Source: Blattamonas nauphoetae
Taxonomy: Eukaryota; Preaxostyla; Oxymonadida
Assembly: GCA_033064195.1 (NCBI GenBank)
Contig: JARBJD010000001.1
Span: 124,001-188,000 of the forward strand
Direction of reading: 5' to 3'
DNA length: 64,000 bases
In this document: in pieces, positions 10,369 to 19,657 of the stretch
Layout: the number at the start of each line of letters is the position of its first letter
Numbering within the stretch: the first letter of the stretch is position 1
Made by a program: the position numbers and the translations under genes
Notes under the pieces: model-generated
Database searches by the model: none
The model's input: the letters and a program-made list of their open reading frames with translations, nothing else
Told to the model about the DNA's origin: nothing

Positions 10369-13084
10369 CTAATGCCTCCTTGTTCTAGATGGATAATGAC
10401 GATTATTATGTCTTTCTTGTGTATAGTAAACATTTCGCTCTTCTTGCCACTCACTATTTTCTGGCTCATATTCCTGACCACATTCTTGTTCGTATCCCTG
10501 TTCATACTCCTGCTCCTGCTCATCTTCATACTCTTCCTCGTATTCCTGCTCGAATTCCTGATCAGATCCTTGTCCGTAATCCTGTTCATAGTCCTGTTCA
10601 CATTCATCTTCGTACTGTTGTCCGTTATCTTGTTCGTATTCCTGTTCATCTTCCCACTCTTCCTCCTCATAAGTATCATTTCCATTATTCTCAATCCACT
10701 GCCCCCCTTTTCTCCCATCCCAATATGCCGGACCTGCCCTCCTTGGGTCCTCATAATATGCCTCCTCGAATTGTGGGTGTCGTCGATTCGGCCCATAGTT
10801 CTGGGTGTAGTATCGATTCTGCATTTGGTTTGGGAGAGGAGGTGGGTAATAAGCTGTCTGTGAGCGTCCTTGTCGCTTGTGTTGTCTCCAAGCCATGTCC
10901 GCCTCTTGCATCAGCTCGGACAGTCGTGATTTGTATGGTTGGCGTGGGTCTGCGAGAGGTTGCTGGGAGTGATATGAATGTGGTGAGAAGTCCTCCTGAA
11001 GCTCTCGAGATGATGAATGACGGCGTGAGGGGGTGCAGAGGCATCGACACATTCTGGGACCGCATTTGCAGAGGATGATGATGAGGACGATGACGCCAGC
11101 GAGAATGCCGATGTAGATTGCGATGGATCCGATCAGCTTGGTCATACAGACGGAGAAGCGGGGGGCGATGCAGACCAGATCGAGCCTGATGAAGAAAGGA
11201 TGGATGGACAGAGACAAGACGATTGAAGAAGAATGAGAATGATGAGATGACAGACATGGTGCAACTGCAGTTTGAACCACTGGTGACATTCTCTTCATCT
11301 CCAGACGTGGGTGGGGAGACAGGAGGCTTGTCGGGGTTGCTTTGAGTCGTGTTAAACGGAAGATAGCGAGAATCAAGAACCTCTCCGAGGTTGTTTTCGA
11401 GATAGACTAAGCCACACAAAAGAAATGACGAGAAGGAAGTCAGACGAGTGCAGTGGTTGTCCGCAGCGAGAGTCTCATCAGTTGTGATGGTGAAAAAGGT
11501 GGTGTGATTCTCGCCTGGTGCGAGGGACATTGTTTGTGTTGATGTTGTGGATATGCTATTCGAGCAATCTCGAACAGAGAGCTGAATGAAAGAAGTGGAT
11601 GGGCCCAGATGAATGAGATTGGAGAAAACATACAAGATAGGAGCCTGACAGTGTCCCGTTGTTTCGAATTGTTGTGTGAAGGTACCCTTTCGTCATGGCT
11701 TCAAACGTCTCTATCCAACCATCCGTGATTGTCCCATCTGCTCTGTGAAAGAATACAAGTGTGAAGAATGGAAAACTTGTTTTGGACCAATCGCACAGAA
11801 TCAGCAGCAACTTCGAGAGTGATGAGAGTCTGCTGCATTTCCTTGATGTCCAGTGTGAATGAGTATGAAGTGCCGTCATGGGTCAATTTCCATGTTGGGT
11901 ACTTGCTGGAGAGGTAGTTAGGATCCTTCCCAGCTGCAATCAATTTCTGATCTGCCTCAATCAAATCCTTGATCTGATTTGACAAGCACGTTCCAACTTG
12001 GTTATAGCATCGGCTTCCTTGAGAGTAAAAAGCACCAAAGCTCGTCCCAATTTTATTGCATTCCAGACCATCTGTGGACACTTTGAGGGACGGAACAAGA
12101 ATGGTGTATTTGTCAGAATTCTTCACGATTTCACTTGATGATGGTGAACTTGGAATCATCACCTTGTATAACGAAAAATCTGTTGGAAGCACGGATGGGA
12201 GAAAATCGCCAATAACTTTTCCGAGAACTTTCTTGGTACTTGTGAGAAATGTGGGAGCAGATGGAGACAGCCTCGTGATTTCCTGAAGACCATGGACAAA
12301 AAATGAAGCGAACTCGGTTTTGTTGGCCTGTTTCACTGTCTGTTGCATATACAGCACAGGTAATCTCCCAGTCAAGCTGTGCTTGCCCAACATCAAAAGA
12401 CATAAAGACTGGTTCAACAAAAGATAGGCAGTGGCCATTGGAAGATCCGTATCCCCTCGAGCATGCTTTCTGGAAAGACAGAGGAAGTTGGAATAAAGAG
12501 CAGATGGGAATGACAATACATGATATCTGTATGAGCCAGACGATGTGTACGATTCATTGCATGTGCAACAGAAACCTTCCGAATAGGGAATTGGTTGACC
12601 TGAACTCAAATCATATTGTCGACCACATGTTGGATTGAGAGCATATGGTCCATCAACGCAGTTTGCAAGTCCAGATGGGATCTTGACAGTTTCAAGGGCT
12701 GAATAATAAAATAGCTGAGACAAAATGATATGGGTAATGAAAAAACCTTTGCACTTGTCAGTGAATACTTAACTTTTGGCTTATTCTTTGTGCAGACAAC
12801 TTTCAAAGGAGCTTCAAGTTCATAGACCGACTTTTCAGAATCTGTCACTTCTGAGACATTGAATTCAAATGCTTCTGTTGTTGACTGAAAAAATATCATC
12901 TAGAATGAAACAGCTTGTTCAAAACCTGTCCATTTTCGAGAGTGACAGAAAGAACTATCTTTTTTTCGCAATCAATAGATGTTCCATCGGTTGTGCCAGT
13001 TTTGGTACAAATATCGAGTGAAGATGCCGATAAAATGTTGCAGGATGATTGAAAGGTGCAAATAGTCAACCATTGGAGAAGCAT
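10369..13084 (-). CDS. HAP2: HAP2/GCS1 gamete membrane fusion protein (8 exons)
   Basis: Exons are 13084-12926, 12884-12747, 12714-12520, 12469-12314, 12282-11777, 11742-11634, 11581-11256 and 11185-10369. Introns run from 31 to 70 nt. Together they keep one frame of about 801 aa. MLLQWLTICTFQ looks like a short signal peptide. The HAP2-GCS1 region follows, with paired Cys blocks: CVDGPYALNPTCGRQYDLSS, IPYSEGFCCTCN, CSRGYGSSNGHCLSF and DWEIT. LSPSAPTF, IGDF and CNKIGTSFGAF complete the HAP2 layout. An NCSCTM block precedes one transmembrane helix (SIAIYIGILAGVIVLIIIL) with a Cys-rich inner border. HAP2 is a class II fusogen that merges gamete membranes. The C-terminal tail is unusually long and acidic, with repeated Tyr/Glu/Gln units. 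The first ATG is 13084; the frame is open a little upstream. Confidence 0.92.
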
Positions 13085-13243
13085 TGTTTCGTGTAAGTGC
13101 AAATGTCGGTTCTAAAAGTCGACACGATTTCATTTGAAAAGCGTGTAGGGTATTTTCAATGAAAGATGAGACCCCATCTTCAATGATATGGTAGGATATA
13201 CAGAATTGCCAGATTCATTCTTCTTGGCCCGAATTGAGGTGCT

Positions 13244-13429
13244 TCAAGAAAGGGCAAGAGTTTGTTTAAAATGTTGGAACTGATCGGTAGTTTCAGAGTG
13301 TAGAAGTTCTGATCGTTCTTCTCTTTCATCCAAAAGCTTTAAATGACCTTTTGTCGATAGAAACGATTTAATCTTTGACAAAAGACCTTGAACAGAAGAA
13401 TAGAATGAAATTATCAAAAGAAGACGCAT
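13244..13429 (-). CDS. Possible small secreted protein (61 aa)
   Basis: A short frame beginning MRLLLIISFYSSVQG has a hydrophobic start with a plausible signal-peptidase site after VQG. A charged 45-residue remainder follows. It sits between the HAP2 start and the stop of the CKK gene, all on the minus strand. It has no recognised domain and could be chance; only the signal-like start argues for it. Confidence 0.35.
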   Translation of the reverse strand: MRLLLIISFYSSVQGLLSKIKSFLSTKGHLKLLDEREERSELLHSETTDQFQHFKQTLALS

Positions 13430-13467
13430 CGGATAAAATGAAAGTTTATTATACAATATACTTGAAA

Positions 13468-16400
13468 TTAATGTTGAGAACGTGATGGGTTTCTTGGAGG
13501 ATGAAGTACAATGACATCAGTTGATGGGGTCAAGGTGTTGACAGGTTGAACAGAGAAAGTCCTATTTCCTCCTTCAAAGTGAAGACAGAACTGAATCTGC
13601 GACAATGTGATACGTTCCGGCATTGAACTCTTCAGAGCAATCACAGACTCCAACTCGCCTTCTTCAGTCATCACACAGACTCCAGTGCATCTGACGAGAT
13701 CTTTGGACGGTGACACGATGAGGAAGTGGCCTCCAGAATCCATTTTGTTGACTTTGTCGTTCATTGCGACTTCAACTTTGAGGGAGAGGGTGGGGTCGGA
13801 TGCGAGAAGCGTTCGTTTAATCATGTTGAGTATGTGTGGCTTGTTTGTGATTCTTGACATCCTCTGCATCTCCTTCAGGAGAGCCTGTTCACGATCGATT
13901 GGCGTGCCTGGAACTTGTGGAGCTGGACTCTGACTCCTTCGAGATACAGCCTTTGCCGACGATCTCTGTGGTGCCTGTTTGATCGATGATTGGGAGTTCT
14001 TCCGAACAAGTGATGGTTCTTTCGCTTGAGGCTTGTTTCGGAGTCTCTCGTTCGGGGCGTTGGGACGTTTGGACAAAGGAGCATCAGTTGCTTCGGTTTG
14101 ATGCTTCTCTGACCATAACACTGGCTTTTCAGATGGTGATTTCTTTGGTTTCCCAAGAGTGATTTCAAATGCAGTGTTGTCTTGTTGCTGAGTGTCTGGC
14201 TCGTTTGTTGCGAGTGGAGATAATGGTTGGCTGTCTGATCGAACGGGAACTGAGTGTGAGCTGTCCTTTGAAGCGGAGATTATCGGCCTTGGTTTCGCTT
14301 TCGTCGTTGGATGTGGAGGTGATTGTGTCGCGGGATTGATGATTGGGAGGCTCTGCTTCTTCTGCAGAGTCTTCGTCTTCGGTGTGCCTGGCGTTGATGG
14401 ACGTGATGATGGTTTGGGTGTCGCTGGTGTTGAGGGACGTGATGATGGTTTTGGTGTCGATGGCGTCGAGGGACGAGATGCTTGCTTGAGTGGTGGTTTT
14501 GATGATGGCTTCGCGGATGCATTTACTGATGTTGGTTTGGGGATGGGAGAAGGTGGGGTTTGGAAAGTTTCTTCGGATTTCTTCTTCGACAATCGAATTG
14601 CGCTGAGATCCATTTTTCGACGTTTAGGGACAATTTCAGTTGGTGCGTTGTCAGGAGAATTGGTCGAAATCTCTGAATCGCTCCTTGGTTTTGTTTGAGC
14701 TGGATCTGGTGGTGACACGTGTGGTGGTTGTTTTGAGTCGTTTGCCGGAGGGGGGAGGGTTTTGCGAGCAGAAGATGGTTCAGTGGGGATTTCGGGAGAC
14801 TGTGAAGGAGGAGGAGATGACTGGCGTTTCACATGAATCTGACCGAGTACAAATCGGCGCTTCTTCCCTTCAGTTTCAGCTGGTTGACTCGTTGGGGGTT
14901 CGACTGCCTTCGGAGTTGGGGATCTTGACGGTTCATCAAGATCGTCGATGGTGTTGTGAGAGTGATGGTGGATATCCGATTTTGAGTCTTGTGTGAACGA
15001 GTCGGAGTTGTTTGTTTGAGGAGGTGTTGGTTGAGCAAGAGAAGCAGGGGATGGAGAAAGGGTGTCTTCCTCACTTTGCGTGCTGATGAGATCTGATGTT
15101 GGAGTTGTGGCGTGCGAGATGGGAGTCTCGCTCGCTGACTGATCTTCAGCTTGGATTGGAACAAAGTCTTTGGGTTTTGTGATTTTTTGTGAATCTTTCT
15201 GATCTGACTGTTCAGAAATGAGGGTTGATCTGAGTGATGAGTATATCTCCCGTCGACTCGTCGTTCCAGAACGATCAGTGAGGCCAATACCAATGCTGTC
15301 CTTTGAGAACACTGGAGTGTCCTGAACGGGAGGAGATAGTTCATCATCATTATCAAGATTGGATGGAGATTGACCGAAAAACTGGACCGTAACTTGAAGT
15401 TCACCTTCGTCTGAGCTTCGACCTCGATCGGTGGAGTCATCATCGGAAGAATCACCCTGCCTTGCGGATCCATGTCGAGAACTTCGACCCAATCCTGACC
15501 GATTCGCATAAGATGCATTCTCCCCGTCCAAAGGTCGAATAGTTCTCTCATATAACGAGTTCTCTGGATGGGTGTGAAGAGTGGAGAGACGGAGTCGAGG
15601 AACTGATGGGACTGCTCCTCGAAGAAAGCGAAGTGAATCATAAACGGAGACTCGCTCGCCATTTTGGACCCAGTGAAGCGATTGGCGAGACAGTCTGGAA
15701 AGAGACGACTGGAGGAGATACGAGCGAATGTTTGGTTCTGGTTTGACGATGGTGGGAAATGTGGTGTGGTGGGTGTGTGAATGAACGTGAAGGATGAGAC
15801 GAGAGCGAATGGAATTGATTGAATGCGGTCGGAGCGGCTCGGAATGGATTGGTTGGCGTGGTGGAAGTAGATTGGATGTGACGCATCCGATCCAACTGTC
15901 AGCTTGCTCCACACATCCCCATCCTCGTGCGTTCAATTCGATTTCATCGTCACCAGGCCAATGAACTGGGATCAGCCATCTCGTTTCAGCTTCTGTGGAA
16001 AGTCTGACAGAATCTGTGACGACAGGAGAAACAGAGAGTGAACTTTGGAGTTGGGACTGTGTGGAAATCGTGATGGGAAGAGATGTCATGCTGCGAAGCA
16101 CAGATAAATGTTTGGTGACTAACGAAGTTGGATAGTCTGTCGACCGCCAGAGATTGGGGAGAGCTTCGTCCGGATCGGGATGTTGGTCGAATCCAGCGTT
16201 GAACAAAACTGACCATTCAGACTCATCTCGAGAAGTCGTGACGCTTTCCATGGTTGGAATGTTGTCGATGACTTTCTGTTGCTTCTCCTGTTGCAAGGAG
16301 CCGTCTCGAGAGTTCAAAACAAGTTGTTTGTACGATGTCATGAGAGTGTTGAGGACATCGCCTGTGTCGAGCAAGAACTCGTTGAATGTTTGAGGAGTGT

Positions 16401-18354
16401 CCTGGTGGTTTGATTGTTGTGGGTTCGAACTTCGATATGCAACAACAAGACAGCCATTCTCGTCGAGACGGAGGGAGTCTTCGAGGTAGAGGGAGTTTTT
16501 ATTGCGTCTGGGAGAACGAGTTGTGGGGTGAGTTGGCTGATGTGAGCGTTGCCGATCATTCGCAATCTGAACAAGGCTGCGTGATGATTCGAGGGGTGGA
16601 GTGGCAGGAAGTGAATTGAATCGAGATGGTGCAAAAGATGGGATCTTGCTCGGATTTTGCGGAAAAGAATCGACAATCGAAGCGCGTGTGTCAGCAGACG
16701 GGAAGCCTTCAAGTGGAGACGGCGGACGGGTGTCGTCCTCGTTGGGAGAGGGAGACTTAATCGACGAGTGTCCTCGTCGGCCTCTGTCCTCGTCCCATTC
16801 GCGGGATTGTGGGCGGTGTTGAGCATCGTCATCGTCCCATTCGTTTCCGAGTTGGTCGGAAGAATCAGAGTCGTCTGAGGGTTCGTCGGTTGAGTCGTGT
16901 TTGGACGTGCTGGTTTCGGATTCGCGGTTGAGAATGGATTCGAGGATTCTCATTCCGGCATTTCCGAGTTTATGGAAAGGATCTTCCGTGCTGAAAACAA
17001 CAGAATGCGAAAGAGGGTGAGCAAGAATGAGAGAATTGGCGTGAGCAACGTTCTGAACAGAACTTAGAAGAGGATCCTTCTTGCTTGGTGTGAGAGGGAG
17101 AGAGTTTGAACCGAAATGACGAGGGTAAGAACATAATTTGGCGGGTTTTGGTTTTGCGTGGTCTGTTTCAGTGTCATCACGGGGAGATGGGGAGCCAGGA
17201 GGAGTGTTGGTCATGTCCAGGTCACGAAAGGAGAGTTTTGGGGTGGACTGTGGGATGAGTTGGTGGAGGAGTTGGAGAAAAGAAGGAACATAAGAAGGGT
17301 GATCGTTGTAGTGTGGTGGAAGAACACATCGCATGAGCGAATACGGAACAAGATCCAACATCTCTGCCATCGTCTGAGTCAGCTTCTTCCGCCCACGTTG
17401 AGTTGTGGTTGTGTTTTTCTGATAAGGAACTGCGTGAAGCGGTGAGTTGACATTTGAATCCATCGAGCTTTTTGCGATGGACATGGGGAGGGGAGTTCGA
17501 TGGGTGTCGGTTGGAAGCTGTCGGACTCTTCCCATTGTTTGGGGCGAATCGGTGTCGATTGGTGGTTGGAGGTCAAGCACGGAGAGTGTGTCGAGGGATG
17601 GGGTCGGGTGAGGAGTGGCATGTTGGGTGTGTACAGAGTCGGTAGCACTTGGGGATTGAAGTGATGATCGATCTGGGAGAGATTTCTCGGAGCTTTGGGT
17701 TGAGAGCACACTTGTTTGATTGGTTGAAAGTGTTTTGACTGAATCATCTGATTGAGCTGGTGGATCTTGAACAGCCGGTTTAGTCGTCAATACAAACACA
17801 GAAGGTTGAGTGGCTAATGTCGGCTGTTGGTGTTGGCCGATTGATTCAGATGATGATGTTGGGGATAGCGTTGAATTTGTTGGGTGAACAATCTGAGGTG
17901 AGATTGAAAAAGTGGGAATTTCGTTGGAAGGAAGTTGAGAAAGTGGAGTTTGTGTTGGTCGAGGAGACTTATTGTAGTACGAATCACCAATTAGACTGAG
18001 GTCATCTGGTTGAGCCTCACCTTTCGAGGATAAAATGGTTGGTATCGCTTCCACGATGGATTCAGCATCCAAAAGAGCTTTCATTTGAGAATATTGTCCA
18101 AAATTAATGGATCGCCTTGCATGGGGTGTTCCACCTTCTTGAATTGTTTGGACAAGATTCTGTACTGGAGAAATTGTGCCAGTTGGTTCTGGAAATGGTG
18201 CGAAAACTGCAGGTCCGTCTGGCACTTGTCGAGGCAGAATTCCAGCATGTGTCTTATTTAAGTTGCGTTGGGTTGAGATTTTCTCGCGGATTGCCTGTTG
18301 TCGAAGTGGTTTGATTGACATGATTCCTTTCATTCTTTCAGCAGCTGGCTGCAT
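13468..18354 (-). CDS. CKK-domain (CAMSAP/Patronin-like) microtubule protein, 1,628 aa
   Basis: One uninterrupted frame from a clear ATG. Residues 1 to about 1480 are low in complexity, rich in Ser, Pro, Thr and Gln, with acidic patches (about 500-540 and 1000-1020) and Ser/Thr-Pro repeats (TPKPSSRPSTP, about 1315-1345). The last 130 residues look like a CKK domain. They contain NKPHILNMIKRTLLAS, HFLIVSPSKDLVRCTGV, a segment ending PERITLSQIQF, TFSVQPVNTLTPSTD and VIVLHP. This follows the N..I...L.LA, FLI, F..IP.+TL..S.D.I arrangement of CAMSAP1-3 and Patronin. CKK domains bind microtubule minus ends. The N-terminal calponin-homology domain of animal CAMSAPs is not visible. In a flagellate with an elaborate cytoskeleton this is a good minus-end or axostyle-associated candidate, but that is inference. 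Confidence 0.75.
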   Translation of the reverse strand: MQPAAERMKGIMSIKPLRQQAIREKISTQRNLNKTHAGILPRQVPDGPAVFAPFPEPTGTISPVQNLVQTIQEGGTPHARRSINFGQYSQMKALLDAESIVEAIPTILSSKGEAQPDDLSLIGDSYYNKSPRPTQTPLSQLPSNEIPTFSISPQIVHPTNSTLSPTSSSESIGQHQQPTLATQPSVFVLTTKPAVQDPPAQSDDSVKTLSTNQTSVLSTQSSEKSLPDRSSLQSPSATDSVHTQHATPHPTPSLDTLSVLDLQPPIDTDSPQTMGRVRQLPTDTHRTPLPMSIAKSSMDSNVNSPLHAVPYQKNTTTTQRGRKKLTQTMAEMLDLVPYSLMRCVLPPHYNDHPSYVPSFLQLLHQLIPQSTPKLSFRDLDMTNTPPGSPSPRDDTETDHAKPKPAKLCSYPRHFGSNSLPLTPSKKDPLLSSVQNVAHANSLILAHPLSHSVVFSTEDPFHKLGNAGMRILESILNRESETSTSKHDSTDEPSDDSDSSDQLGNEWDDDDAQHRPQSREWDEDRGRRGHSSIKSPSPNEDDTRPPSPLEGFPSADTRASIVDSFPQNPSKIPSFAPSRFNSLPATPPLESSRSLVQIANDRQRSHQPTHPTTRSPRRNKNSLYLEDSLRLDENGCLVVAYRSSNPQQSNHQDTPQTFNEFLLDTGDVLNTLMTSYKQLVLNSRDGSLQQEKQQKVIDNIPTMESVTTSRDESEWSVLFNAGFDQHPDPDEALPNLWRSTDYPTSLVTKHLSVLRSMTSLPITISTQSQLQSSLSVSPVVTDSVRLSTEAETRWLIPVHWPGDDEIELNARGWGCVEQADSWIGCVTSNLLPPRQPIHSEPLRPHSINSIRSRLILHVHSHTHHTTFPTIVKPEPNIRSYLLQSSLSRLSRQSLHWVQNGERVSVYDSLRFLRGAVPSVPRLRLSTLHTHPENSLYERTIRPLDGENASYANRSGLGRSSRHGSARQGDSSDDDSTDRGRSSDEGELQVTVQFFGQSPSNLDNDDELSPPVQDTPVFSKDSIGIGLTDRSGTTSRREIYSSLRSTLISEQSDQKDSQKITKPKDFVPIQAEDQSASETPISHATTPTSDLISTQSEEDTLSPSPASLAQPTPPQTNNSDSFTQDSKSDIHHHSHNTIDDLDEPSRSPTPKAVEPPTSQPAETEGKKRRFVLGQIHVKRQSSPPPSQSPEIPTEPSSARKTLPPPANDSKQPPHVSPPDPAQTKPRSDSEISTNSPDNAPTEIVPKRRKMDLSAIRLSKKKSEETFQTPPSPIPKPTSVNASAKPSSKPPLKQASRPSTPSTPKPSSRPSTPATPKPSSRPSTPGTPKTKTLQKKQSLPIINPATQSPPHPTTKAKPRPIISASKDSSHSVPVRSDSQPLSPLATNEPDTQQQDNTAFEITLGKPKKSPSEKPVLWSEKHQTEATDAPLSKRPNAPNERLRNKPQAKEPSLVRKNSQSSIKQAPQRSSAKAVSRRSQSPAPQVPGTPIDREQALLKEMQRMSRITNKPHILNMIKRTLLASDPTLSLKVEVAMNDKVNKMDSGGHFLIVSPSKDLVRCTGVCVMTEEGELESVIALKSSMPERITLSQIQFCLHFEGGNRTFSVQPVNTLTPSTDVIVLHPPRNPSRSQH

Positions 18355-18461
18355 CCTGAACTGTATCGATTGATAATCACTATTGGTAGAGGATGTTTGC
18401 GAATGAAGATCTTTCGAGTTTTGGGGGAAATTACTGACAGTTCGAGCGAGACGAGGTGAGA

Positions 18462-18806
18462 TTACTGACTGTTTGGCATTTTTGAGCGTTTTTGTCTTAT
18501 TGGGGAGAAGACGTCCAGTAGAGCGACTAAAAGAAAGAAAAGGATCAAAAAGATGTATAGTAGTGCAAACTCTGATGCTTGAGAACCGGGTATAGGTGGT
18601 GGTGATGGTCCCTGGTGTGCGATGAATGGTGATAGGCTGATCTGGGACGGAATGACTCGTTGTGGGATTGCCTTCGGTTTGAGTTTGGTTGGTGGTGGTA
18701 GGAGTCTTCCCTGATTCTTGAGATTGAGTTCAATCTGTTCGACCTCTCTTCGTTTTTCTAGAATTGTCTGCCGAGCAGCTCTCCGAGCTTGTGCTTTTCC
18801 GTTCAT
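18462..18806 (-). CDS. Small tail-anchored membrane protein (114 aa)
   Basis: The ATG is clear. The N-terminal half is basic and helical (residues 1-33, many Arg/Glu/Gln). A Pro-rich linker follows, then a strong membrane helix FALLYIFLILFFLLVALLDVF at about residues 79-100 and a short basic tail. This is the layout of a tail-anchored protein with its bulk in the cytosol. I recognise no family. It is transcribed away from the TCTP gene, whose ATG is 99 bp off. Confidence 0.6.
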   Translation of the reverse strand: MNGKAQARRAARQTILEKRREVEQIELNLKNQGRLLPPPTKLKPKAIPQRVIPSQISLSPFIAHQGPSPPPIPGSQASEFALLYIFLILFFLLVALLDVFSPIRQKRSKMPNSQ

Positions 18807-18905
18807 TTATTGAGATATCATACAGTTTAGGAGTCGAGTAATCTCAATTGACTTTTGGATGAAAAGAATTACGGCTTCTGTCGTCATCAGCAGCAAGAAG
18901 GCAAC

Positions 18906-19544
18906 ATGGTGTGACTATTCATAATTTGATGTCTCATATCAATAACATACTGTTAATCACCTCTATATCCCTCACTACCCACCACAATCTCTCCCATCGC
19001 AGATTATCTACAAGGATGTTTTCACTGGAGATGAGATCGTTTCTGACTGTTACCCGATACAGTCATACAATTCTGCAGTTTTAGAGATCGAAGGAAAGGT
19101 TTTTTCGTCCGAATTCCTTCATCAACGATAAATGAAACATTTCAGATGGCGCTGGAATGCTCAGATCTCATAGATCCAACCCAAGGATTAGGGTCTCCTA
19201 CAGACCAATATCAAGAAACTGTTTTGCATGTAATTAATCTGGTAGCATCTTTCAATCTTCAAGAAACACCGTTTGACAAAAAAGGATTCATCACCTTCAT
19301 CAAGGATTACATTGCAAGGTTACAGCAATATCTTGAACAGTACAACCCTGAGCGAGTTCTTTCATTCTTGAAAGATTCTCAGGAGGCAGCTCGTGACATT
19401 ATTTCTCGATTTGATGAATTTGTCTTTTTTACAGGTGAATCTGCTGATCCCCGTGGGGGATTGGTCATGATGTACTATAAGAATGATGGGATTGTTCCAT
19501 TCTTCCTTTGTTTTGCAGACGGACTTCAAGCGATCAAAATTTGA
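18906..19544 (+). CDS. TPT1: Translationally controlled tumour protein (TCTP), first exon only the ATG
   Basis: Exons are 18906-18908 (the initiator ATG alone), 19003-19098 and 19146-19544, all phase 0. They encode 165 aa. The start M-IIYKDVFTGDEIVSD is the canonical TCTP N-terminus. Later blocks include LQETPFDKKGF, FIKDYIARL, NPERV..FL, FFTGESADPRGGLVMMYY and the final DGLQAIKI. TCTP is an abundant cytosolic protein that binds tubulin, calcium and small GTPases and acts in growth control. Without the 94-nt intron the frame would have no initiator for the conserved start, so a start-codon-only exon is the simplest model. Length matches the family (about 170 aa). Confidence 0.92.
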
Positions 19545-19657
19545 GTCAACGACTTTCTTTTAACATTCTTTCTTCATCATTTCACCATTGATTTATCTGA
19601 ATCTTTGCCTCAAATCAAATGTGAAATGTGTGTTTAATATGAATAAATTAAAAAACA

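Noticed and set aside
10372-11078. Plus-strand frames across the HAP2 tail (hydrophobic Ile/Leu/Phe run)
   Set aside because: They are the antisense of Glu/Tyr/Gln codon repeats of HAP2.
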